A stretch of 64,000 nucleotides of DNA, taken from the NCBI GenBank assembly GCA_949372755.1, contig CASIBO010000001.1, positions 310,001 through 374,000 on the forward strand, read 5' to 3'. The notes below the pieces were generated by a model, which made no database searches, was not told where the DNA came from, and worked only from the letters and a program-made list of their open reading frames with translations. The translations under genes and the position numbers were made by a program. Within the stretch, counting starts at the first letter, position 1, and the number at the start of each line of letters is the position of its first letter. The DNA comes from UBA9926 sp018645765 (lineage in GTDB: Bacteria; Pseudomonadota; Gammaproteobacteria; Pseudomonadales; Azotimanducaceae). This document shows, piece by piece, positions 26,484-33,677 of this stretch.

Positions 26484-27064
26484 GACCCGACCTCGAGACG
26501 CAATTGCGCCGCAGCAGCAAACTCTGGGATACCCTGGTGACTACTAAAGATCAGGATCCCGCCGGCCGCAAGATGCGCCTGACAGACCTCGGACAAGACA
26601 GCGCGCCCGGGAGCATCCAGGGCACTAAAGGCCTCATCCAGTAGCCAAATCCGAGCAGAGGTCAATATCAACCGCGCCAACGCGACTCGCTTCTTTTGGC
26701 CTTCAGAGAGGGCAGCGCAGGGCTGATCGAGCTCAGCGGACAGCTGAAACCGCGCTAAGGCATCCATTAGCAGCCCAGGCGCCAACTGGATTTCATTCAG
26801 CTTTAGCAAAAATTTTAAATTTTCAACGGGTGTTAACTGATCATTCACGCCATACCGGTGACCCAGATACAGGCTGCCAGCGGCGGTGATCACCCGACCG
26901 TCATACTCCTCAAATAATCCAGCCAAAATTTTAAACAACGTCGTCTTACCGGAGCCGTTCTCGCCCACGATTTGCAACGCCTGCCCAGGCAAAACCTTGG
27001 CATTTAAGTCTTTGAAAAGACAACGATCTTGCCGAAAGCAGCTTAAGGATTCGATCTGCAGCAT
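26480..27064 (-). CDS. ccmA: heme exporter ATP-binding protein CcmA
   Basis: ATPase of the CcmAB transporter and first gene of the ccm operon. 194 residues with Walker A GENGSGKTT, a degenerate signature LSEGQKKRVALARL, Walker B WLLDEAFSALD and the switch His in SSHQG. Divergent from rdgC across 111 bp. Confidence 0.96.
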   Translation of the reverse strand: MLQIESLSCFRQDRCLFKDLNAKVLPGQALQIVGENGSGKTTLFKILAGLFEEYDGRVITAAGSLYLGHRYGVNDQLTPVENLKFLLKLNEIQLAPGLLMDALARFQLSAELDQPCAALSEGQKKRVALARLILTSARIWLLDEAFSALDAPGRAVLSEVCQAHLAAGGILIFSSHQGIPEFAAAAQLRLEVGS

Positions 27065-27090
27065 TTGGCTTTCTCTTGGCTCATCGGTGC

Positions 27091-27096
27091 AGTATA
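27091..27096 (-). promoter_or_regulatory. putative -10 element of the ccm operon
   Basis: TATACT on the minus strand (context ATCGTATACTG), about 30 nt before the ccmA ATG. No strong -35 hexamer is visible. Confidence 0.4.
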
Positions 27097-27143
27097 CGAT
27101 GCAACGCCATGAATGTGATCCATGATCCGATGGAAGTTTCGCG

Positions 27144-27149
27144 TATACT
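27144..27149 (+). promoter_or_regulatory. putative -10 element of rdgC
   Basis: TATACT on the plus strand (context CGCGTATACTGG), 27 nt before the rdgC ATG. It lies about 50 bp from the divergent ccmA copy. No convincing -35 hexamer is visible. Confidence 0.4.
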
Positions 27150-27175
27150 GGCTTTTCACTTTATGAGTAATCTCC

Positions 27176-28066
27176 ATGTTGTTTTCCAGCGCGACCATTT
27201 TAAGTTTCTCAGACACCTTACCGGAACACTTTGACGACTTACTGGCTAATGAGGCCTTCGAGCCCTGCAGCTCCTTCAGTCAGAGTACCTTCGGCTGGGT
27301 TTCACCCCTGCCCGACGGCTTTACGGATCTGACCCGCCAATTCGGCAATCGGGTGTTATTCTGCGGAAAACGCGAAGAAAAAGTGATTCCAACCAGTGCG
27401 CTACAAGAACTGATCTCTGAGAAATCGAATCACTGGACAAACCTTGAAGGTCAAAAACCCTCCTCAAAACAGCGGCTACAGTTCAAAGAAGCCGCCCTCA
27501 GTGAGCTGTTACCAAGAGCGCTGAGCAAACACCGACGGATACTCGGCTACATTGATCCAGCGGCCGGGCTGCTGGTGATCAATAGCGCGTCCGCCACCGA
27601 CGTCGACACCTTTTTAAATTATCTTCGAATGACCCTTGGCACGCTTGCTGTCACTCGCATCGAATCCAAGCAATCAGCGGGTCAATTATTCACCCAATGG
27701 CTGAAAAGAAATCAGCCACCATCGGGTTTCGACCTTGGCAATGCGTGCGATCTTTTTGACCCAGAGGACGGATCGAGCATTACCTGCCGAAAGGTCGCGC
27801 TGCAGAGCAAAGAGATTCTAGCGCACCTTGATACCGGTAAGCTCTGCAGCAAACTCAAGCTAACCTGGGATCAGAGCCTATCGTTTACCTTGGACAAAGA
27901 CCTGGTTCTGAGTCAGATCAAATACGAGGCGCTCACCGAGCAAGCTGACGACTTAGATGGGCTTGAGCCAGAAATTGCAGCGCTTGCCGAACTTGATGCG
28001 CAATTTGCACTGCTCAGCCAGGAACTCGCGCAACTTTATCCGAAGTTAATTGCCGTTTTTAAGTAG
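27176..28066 (+). CDS. rdgC: recombination-associated protein RdgC
   Basis: Ring-shaped DNA-binding dimer that counters RecA filament formation, nucleoid-associated. 296 residues (E. coli 303). Seen: FEPCSSFSQSTFGWVSPLP near the N-terminus, REEKVIPTSAL, ALLSKHRRILGYIDPAAGLLVINSAS-type core region split across residues 115-145, and SITCRKVALQSKEI. Divergent from the ccm operon and convergent with the MFS gene. Confidence 0.92.
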   Translation: MLFSSATILSFSDTLPEHFDDLLANEAFEPCSSFSQSTFGWVSPLPDGFTDLTRQFGNRVLFCGKREEKVIPTSALQELISEKSNHWTNLEGQKPSSKQRLQFKEAALSELLPRALSKHRRILGYIDPAAGLLVINSASATDVDTFLNYLRMTLGTLAVTRIESKQSAGQLFTQWLKRNQPPSGFDLGNACDLFDPEDGSSITCRKVALQSKEILAHLDTGKLCSKLKLTWDQSLSFTLDKDLVLSQIKYEALTEQADDLDGLEPEIAALAELDAQFALLSQELAQLYPKLIAVFK

Positions 28067-28090
28067 GCGAGAACAACCCGTCCGTCCACC

Positions 28091-29266
28091 TCACGCTTTG
28101 AGGCCTTTAAGCGCTAATTGCTTGTAGCCCACTAGCGCCAGGGGCACAATGAGCACCCCGGCGCTGAGATAGACTAACCAGGACCAGCCAAAGCTGAACA
28201 ACAAAAACCCGGAGGACAAGGCCGCAACCGCCTGCATTGCAAAGACAACGAAATCATTGCAGGCCTGAACCTTGAACCGTTCGTTGGCTTCATAGGTTCG
28301 AGTCAGTAAGGCCGTTCCGCCTAAATACATAAAGTTCCAGCCAATCCCCAACAGCACCAACGCCCACCAATAATGCATCAGGTGCCGCCCTGCAAACGCA
28401 ACCCCCAAACACACGATCAAGATCCCCGCACCTGCCGTAATCATACGAAGCGGCCCGACGCGGTCCAATAACAGGCCGCTCACTAATGAGGGTAAAAACA
28501 TTGCCATAATATGGCTTTGAATGACCCAGGCGGTATCAACCAGGCTGAATTGATCCAAGCGATGCATTGCGACCGGCGTCGCCGTCATTAAAAGGCTCAT
28601 GATGCTCCAGGCGGCCACTGAGGCCACAATCGCGATCTTGAAATCAAGTTGTTGCGCAATTTGCCACAAAGACCGACCGCCCTGACCACCGACTTCTGTC
28701 TCACAGGAATCCGGCACATAAAAGGACAAAACCATCCCAGCGCCCGCCATTAGGACTGATAAGCCTAAAAAGGACCCTGCATAGACCGCACTCGGCACAA
28801 GATCTTGTAGCAACGTCGCGGTTTTCGGTCCTAGGTAGGCAGCCACAACGCCGGCTAACATCAAGACGGATAACGATCGACCTAGGCGTGCCGCCGGGAC
28901 CGATTCGGCAACCGCGAAGCGATATTGCTGAACAAAGGCATTATGGCTTCCGATCAGAAAGGTCGCGGTGCAGAGCAGCCAAAATGCCGCCGTCTGAACC
29001 GCAAAGGCCGCGAGCAACCCGGCAATCACGGCGTAGCTGGCTGCAAATAAGAACCCTTTGCGCCGACCAAAGCGGCGCATGATGAACGAGGCAGGAATCG
29101 TTGAGGCTGCTGTTCCTAGTATCATCAATGCAACCGGCAGGGTTGCTAGACCCGGCGACGGCGCAAGTTCGGCGCCAATGATACCGCCGAGCAACACAAC
29201 GATTGGCGCGCCCGTCTGCGCCATACAGGCTGCCAGAGTTAACACCACCAAAGTCCGGTTCATCAC
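28091..29266 (-). CDS. MFS transporter, substrate unknown
   Basis: A 391-residue 12-helix transporter. The loop between helices 2 and 3 reads MRRFGRRKGF, the usual MFS signature, and the C-terminal half has a second one, LLDRVGPLRM. Two halves are separated by a central loop near residues 190-205 (SCETEVGGQGGRS). Divergent from the monooxygenase gene 145 bp away, which may point to a related substrate, but nothing in the sequence fixes it. Confidence 0.85.
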   Translation of the reverse strand: MMNRTLVVLTLAACMAQTGAPIVVLLGGIIGAELAPSPGLATLPVALMILGTAASTIPASFIMRRFGRRKGFLFAASYAVIAGLLAAFAVQTAAFWLLCTATFLIGSHNAFVQQYRFAVAESVPAARLGRSLSVLMLAGVVAAYLGPKTATLLQDLVPSAVYAGSFLGLSVLMAGAGMVLSFYVPDSCETEVGGQGGRSLWQIAQQLDFKIAIVASVAAWSIMSLLMTATPVAMHRLDQFSLVDTAWVIQSHIMAMFLPSLVSGLLLDRVGPLRMITAGAGILIVCLGVAFAGRHLMHYWWALVLLGIGWNFMYLGGTALLTRTYEANERFKVQACNDFVVFAMQAVAALSSGFLLFSFGWSWLVYLSAGVLIVPLALVGYKQLALKGLKA

Positions 29267-29411
29267 GTTTCCTTAAATAGGACCCAATCTGGGCAAGACT
29301 TTGCGCCAAGACCACAGCAGCCTTGCGGTTTCCCGAGTATGTCCGGATTGCTGGTTTGAGTAAATGTGTCCGACGTGGTTCAATTTCGGACGCAACAGGA
29401 GATCGATCGAT

Positions 29412-31040
29412 ATGCCACTTTTGGACGACGCACCCTCATCAGAGGCCAACCCCCTCGACCTGATCATTGTTGGTGCTGGTTTTGCCGGCCTCTACGCCCT
29501 GCAGCGTGCTCTGAACAGCAATCGGTCCGCCGTGGTCCTAGAACGGGGCGGCGATGTTGGCGGCACCTGGTACTGGAACCGATATCCAGGCGCGCGATGT
29601 GATGTCCAGAGCATGGAGTACTCCTACTCATTTGATGACACGTTACAACAAGACTGGTCTTGGACTGAGCGTTACGCGGCCCAGCCAGAAATATTGCATT
29701 ATGCCAATCATGTTGCCGATCGATTCGCGTTACGACCCCATATCCGGTTCAGTACTTTAGCCGTGACCATGACCTTTTTAGAAACGAGTAACCTCTGGCG
29801 CACCGAGACGGCTGCAGGCGACGTTTTCTTCAGCCGCTTTTGCATCATGGCAACCGGATGCCTCTCCTCAACCAACCTGCCAGAATTTGAAGGCCGAGAT
29901 GACTTTCAAGGTGAGGCGTACCACACTGGTACCTGGCCTCATCATCCCGTGGACTTCTCCGGTAAACGCGTCGGCATTATTGGCACCGGCTCCTCGTCAA
30001 TTCAATCCATTCCCATCATTGCAGCCTCCTGCGCGCATTTAACGGTCTTTCAAAGAACGCCTAATTACGCCATTCCTGCTCACAATGGTCCGATCGACGA
30101 AGACTATGCTCAAGAAATCAAAGCGCATTACGGCGACTTCAGAGCACTGAATCAGCAAATGTTTGCTGCATTCGGCGCCCATCAAACCCGCTGGGAGGCA
30201 TCCGTTTTCGACCTTGATGAGGCGGGTCAAACGCAGCGGTTTGAAGCACGCTGGCAAGAAGGCGGACTCGGTTTCAGCAGTAGCTTTAGTGATACCGGCA
30301 GCAACCTTGAGGCCAATCAAATTGCAGCAGAGTTTGTTCGCAACAAGATTCGAAGCACCGTGACCGACCCCGAGACTGCCGAGCAGCTGTGCCCAGACCA
30401 AGTGCTCGGTTGCAAACGCGTTTGCGTTGACACCAATTACTATGAAACTTACAACCGCGAAAATGTTGACCTTGTGAGTGTCAAAGACCACCCGATCGAG
30501 CGCATTACGCCAACAGGCTTGATCACCAACGGCACGCAGTATGACTTTGACATGTTGATTTTCGCCACCGGCTTTGACGCAATGACGGGTACGCTGCTCA
30601 AGATTGATATCCAAGGTCGAGACGGGATCACGCTGGCTGAGAAATGGTCTGCAGGACCCGTAACCTATTTAGGCCTCGCGATTGATGGGTTTCCGAACTT
30701 TTTTACCGTTTCAGGACCAGGAAGCCCCTCGGTGCTGTCGAACATGATTGTCACAATTGAGCAACACATCAACTGGATTATGGATTGTCTCGATGCGATG
30801 CGACAGCGCCAAACCCTAACGATTGAAGCGACCGACGCGGCCGCATCAGACTGGGTCAAAGCGGGCAACGCCATCGCTGCGGGCACCCTATTCCCCACCT
30901 GCAACTCTTGGTATCTTGGCGCAAATGTCCCAGGCAAACCCAGAATCTTTATGCCCTATGTTGGCGGTTTTCCGAGTTATGTCGAGATTTGCGAACAAGT
31001 TAAACGTGAGGGGTATCCAGGTTTTGTTTTTTCCAACTAG
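29412..31040 (+). CDS. Baeyer-Villiger flavin monooxygenase
   Basis: FAD/NADPH enzyme that inserts oxygen into ketones to give esters or lactones; 542 residues, the size of cyclohexanone monooxygenase. Seen: FAD Rossmann motif IVGAGFAGLYAL, GGTWYWNRYPGARCD, the Baeyer-Villiger fingerprint FQGEAYHTGTWP (FxGxxxHxxxWP), the NADPH motif GIIGTGSS and ATGFDAMTG. ATG at 29412 follows CAGGAG at 10 nt; the frame extends 16 codons up to a GTG at 29364 without family similarity. Likely used in catabolism of a cyclic or aliphatic ketone; substrate not predictable. Confidence 0.93.
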   Translation: MPLLDDAPSSEANPLDLIIVGAGFAGLYALQRALNSNRSAVVLERGGDVGGTWYWNRYPGARCDVQSMEYSYSFDDTLQQDWSWTERYAAQPEILHYANHVADRFALRPHIRFSTLAVTMTFLETSNLWRTETAAGDVFFSRFCIMATGCLSSTNLPEFEGRDDFQGEAYHTGTWPHHPVDFSGKRVGIIGTGSSSIQSIPIIAASCAHLTVFQRTPNYAIPAHNGPIDEDYAQEIKAHYGDFRALNQQMFAAFGAHQTRWEASVFDLDEAGQTQRFEARWQEGGLGFSSSFSDTGSNLEANQIAAEFVRNKIRSTVTDPETAEQLCPDQVLGCKRVCVDTNYYETYNRENVDLVSVKDHPIERITPTGLITNGTQYDFDMLIFATGFDAMTGTLLKIDIQGRDGITLAEKWSAGPVTYLGLAIDGFPNFFTVSGPGSPSVLSNMIVTIEQHINWIMDCLDAMRQRQTLTIEATDAAASDWVKAGNAIAAGTLFPTCNSWYLGANVPGKPRIFMPYVGGFPSYVEICEQVKREGYPGFVFSN

Positions 31041-31094
31041 ATTCTCTGACCTTCAATCCAGACTCGTAACGGCCGCCTTTTGGATGAACGCACT

Positions 31095-31661
31095 ATGATG
31101 GGGGCCTTTGATGCGGTGTTGATTCTTGCTGGCGACGTTGACCGCACCGCGCCAAGTCTTGTCCAAATCGCTGATCAAGCCGCTGAGACGTTTCATGCAG
31201 GCTTGACCAGCAGCCTCATCACCACAGGGTGCTGCCACCATACCCTTGATTTGTTCCCCGGCAGAACCGAAGCCCAGTGCTTGCGTGATCTACTCATCGA
31301 GCGGGATGTGCCCAGCAGCAACCTTTTCACCGAAGAGCGATCGGCGGACCTCGTGGGCCGAATCCATTACGTCCAGCAACAGCTTCTTCTGCCTTGTTCT
31401 TGGCATCACGTGCTGCTGCTTTGCCCAGGCGCTCATTCGCAAGCACTGCAAGGCATCATCGAAAGCTGCTTCGACAAGGCCTTTTCGATTCATTGGCCGG
31501 ATACCTGTCTTGAGCCGTCGCAAAATCAACAATTGGATCTTGATGCATTGGCTCAGCTGCCGGGCAATCGCGTCTTTGATTCGAGTCGCCTTCCGGCTGT
31601 ACTGAAGCCCGTTAAAGCACGCGGGCTGCCGATGTCGCTGACAGATCACCCGGCCTCTTGA
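31095..31661 (+). CDS. YdcF/DUF218-like protein, divergent
   Basis: About 188 residues. It opens with the hydrophobic strand AVLILAGDVDRTAP and contains EAQCLRDLLIERDVPSSNLFTEERSADLV, which follows the DUF218 pattern (E-a-x-x-L-x-G-v-P ... e-x-S-x-d-T-x-x-N) loosely. Later strands (HHVLLLCPGAHSQAL) also fit. No signal peptide or membrane anchor. The start is unclear: TTG at 31080, ATG at 31095 or ATG at 31098, none with a strong ribosome site. Role unknown; the family includes envelope-related proteins. Confidence 0.6.
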   Translation: MMGAFDAVLILAGDVDRTAPSLVQIADQAAETFHAGLTSSLITTGCCHHTLDLFPGRTEAQCLRDLLIERDVPSSNLFTEERSADLVGRIHYVQQQLLLPCSWHHVLLLCPGAHSQALQGIIESCFDKAFSIHWPDTCLEPSQNQQLDLDALAQLPGNRVFDSSRLPAVLKPVKARGLPMSLTDHPAS

Positions 31662-31877
31662 AGGCGAGTTCTCACATCGCGCTCAGCCCTAACGGAACAA
31701 ACCCGGTCACCAAGACCGTCAAAACAAAACGATTCAACTATCAGGGTCGCCCTTATCGTCAGACGTTCGCCTTGTGAGGATTGTTCCGGTCAACCCTTCG
31801 CAGCCCGTGAGAACACTTCAATCAAAACAGGCATCAAACGCAAAAAGATGCCCGACGCAGCCTAATCCGCCTAATCT

Positions 31878-31906
31878 GTGACAGCGGCCGCAGCATCCGC
31901 TATCAT
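31878..31906 (+). promoter_or_regulatory. sigma-70-type promoter of the repeat protein gene
   Basis: GTGACA (31878-31883) and TATCAT (31901-31906) with a 17-bp spacer, each one base off the consensus or close to it. The ATG at 31934 is about 28 nt downstream of the -10, so the leader is very short. A good positional fit. Confidence 0.5.
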
Positions 31907-31933
31907 AAATTTTCTTTTTATCTGAGAATTTCA

Positions 31934-32680
31934 ATGAAATCACTAACCTTGCCCAGCGCCATCAGTTTGACAGCAATCCTTGTTAGCGCTTTGATCCAGA
32001 CCCCAACGAGCGTCGCCGAAGAAACACGCAGTCCAAAAGAGCTGGCTGTGAATACTCACGACGCTCACGCATCCAGCCCGGGCGAGGTCGCTGAGGAAAT
32101 GCTCATGATCCAAGTCGTTAGCGACAAGGCTACGCCAGCGCCAACCAGCCCGGGTGAGGCCGCTGAAGAGACGCTCATGATCCAGTTCGTTCGCGACGAG
32201 GCTTTGCCAGCGCCGACCGGTCCGGGTGAAGCCCCTGAGGAAACGATCCTGATTCAGTTCGCTAGTGACAAGGCCTTGCCGGCGCAATCGGAGCAGAAAA
32301 TCAAAGTGATTCGAGCAGGATCAATCAATGGTCTAGATTCAGCCGCTATCCAGCGCCTACTTCCGCCGGAGGTACTGACGGCGCAGCATGACAGACTAAA
32401 TCAACGCAACGCACTTACCGATATGAACGTCGATATCATCGTCAATGATCAGGCCGGACAGCATGTCGTCCTTGGTGATTTTAATCATTCGAAACCCGGT
32501 ATGGGCCACCGAATGCGATCGCATCCCGGTCTTCGCTGGATAGAAACAACGCCTCTCAACGAGCCCACGCAGCTGAACGCAAAAGCGGCTGCTTGCATTT
32601 TAAAGTCGCTTACAAAAGTCACCACGGAGTCCGGCACACGCCTGCTTAGAGAAGCCTGTCAGGCTGCCTATCCGGATTAA
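31934..32680 (+). CDS. exported hypothetical protein with three 24-residue repeats
   Basis: A 248-residue protein not recognised as any family. An N-terminal signal peptide (about residues 1-28, ending SVA-E) predicts export. Residues 48-119 are three tandem 24-residue units of pattern SPGE-A-EE-(M/T)LMIQ-x8-LPAPT, acidic and proline-ended. The remaining 130 residues include RLLPPEVLTAQHD, VDIIVNDQAGQHVVLGDF and a C-terminal segment with two cysteines (AACILKSL, EACQAAYPD). It has its own promoter and converges on the quinone oxidoreductase gene with a 9-nt gap. Confidence 0.7.
   Translation: MKSLTLPSAISLTAILVSALIQTPTSVAEETRSPKELAVNTHDAHASSPGEVAEEMLMIQVVSDKATPAPTSPGEAAEETLMIQFVRDEALPAPTGPGEAPEETILIQFASDKALPAQSEQKIKVIRAGSINGLDSAAIQRLLPPEVLTAQHDRLNQRNALTDMNVDIIVNDQAGQHVVLGDFNHSKPGMGHRMRSHPGLRWIETTPLNEPTQLNAKAAACILKSLTKVTTESGTRLLREACQAAYPD
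32075..32290 (+). repeat. 3 x 72-bp in-frame tandem repeat
   Basis: Three diverged 72-bp units encode residues 48-71, 72-95 and 96-119 of the exported protein. The third unit is the most changed (GPGEAPEETILIQ). The divergence shows an old duplication rather than recent slippage. Confidence 0.85.
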
Positions 32681-32689
32681 ATGATCTAT

Positions 32690-33677
32690 TTAGGTAAGGT
32701 CGATCATGACCTTACCAACAACCTCTCGATCGACGATCAGTTGGTACCCCCGCTTGGATTTCCGCAAGCGGGAGCACATGGGAGATAAAGGGCTTGATGC
32801 GATCCGCGGCGAGCCAGCGCATGAGGGTCTGAGCCTGACGCTCGGCTTCCTCGGGCCGATGCTTACGCAAACCACCCACTGTGTAGCCTATGACGAGGGC
32901 ATCTTTTACCAATAGGTGATTGGTTTTGGCCAGCGCCGGCCGTCCGCTTGTAAACCCCACCACCAAGATCCGACCGAAGGGCGCAATACAGCGAACGGAT
33001 TCATCGAACACATCCCCTCCGACGGGGTCAAAAATGACGTCAGCACCTTGGCCCTGCGTTAACGCTAAAACCTCAGATCGAAAGCCTTGATCGCCGAGTA
33101 AAATGGTTTGCGCACCATAGCGCGCCACCACCGCCTGTTTCGCCTCGGTGCTGACCACGCCAATGACGCGCGCACCCATCTGCAAACCCAGGTCGACTGC
33201 TGCAAGCCCAACGCCGCCCGCAGCGCCCTGCACGAGCAGCGTTTCGCCGGGTCTCAACTGCGCTCTTTGTAAGCCATCGATTGCCGCCTGATAGTTCTGA
33301 CGAAAAGAGGCCGCAACCCTTAAATCGACCCCATCCGGCACCTTTGTTGCTTGGCTGGCCAGGATCGTTTGGAATCGGACGCAACCCGTTGGTACCAATA
33401 CCGCATCGCCTATCAACAGGTCCTCAACAGAGGGCCCAATCGCCAAGACCCGGCCAGATGCCTCACCCCCTACGATAAAAGGTAATTCTGTTTGAACTTG
33501 GTAGCGCCCTTGGAACTTCACGAGATCACTAAAGTTAAGGCCCGATGCAGTCAGCGCAACTTGAATCTCGCCAGGGCCTGGCGGTTTTGGAGCGGGCATC
33601 GCTTGCACCACCAAATCCAGATGACTGCCTGGCCGAGTACAGATCGCGGCCAAATTGCTCTTATCTAGGGCGTTCAA
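32690..33677 (-). CDS. zinc-free quinone oxidoreductase (MDR family), frameshifted near 3' end
   Basis: NADPH-dependent quinone/enoyl reductase of the medium-chain dehydrogenase family. Seen: SGLNFSDLVKFQGRYQ, VGGEASGRV, the nucleotide motif VQGAAGGVGLAAV and DPVGGDVFDESVRC. As written the frame reads LAEIQAG then VPTDRRSRGCW and stops at 32712. A shift of one base in the G5 run (CCCCC at 32747-32751 on the plus strand) restores YQLIVDREVVGKVMIDL, the expected family C-terminus, ending at 32690. Either a recent +1 mutation or a base-call error. TTG start, overlapping the hybrid kinase stop by 4 nt. Confidence 0.85.
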
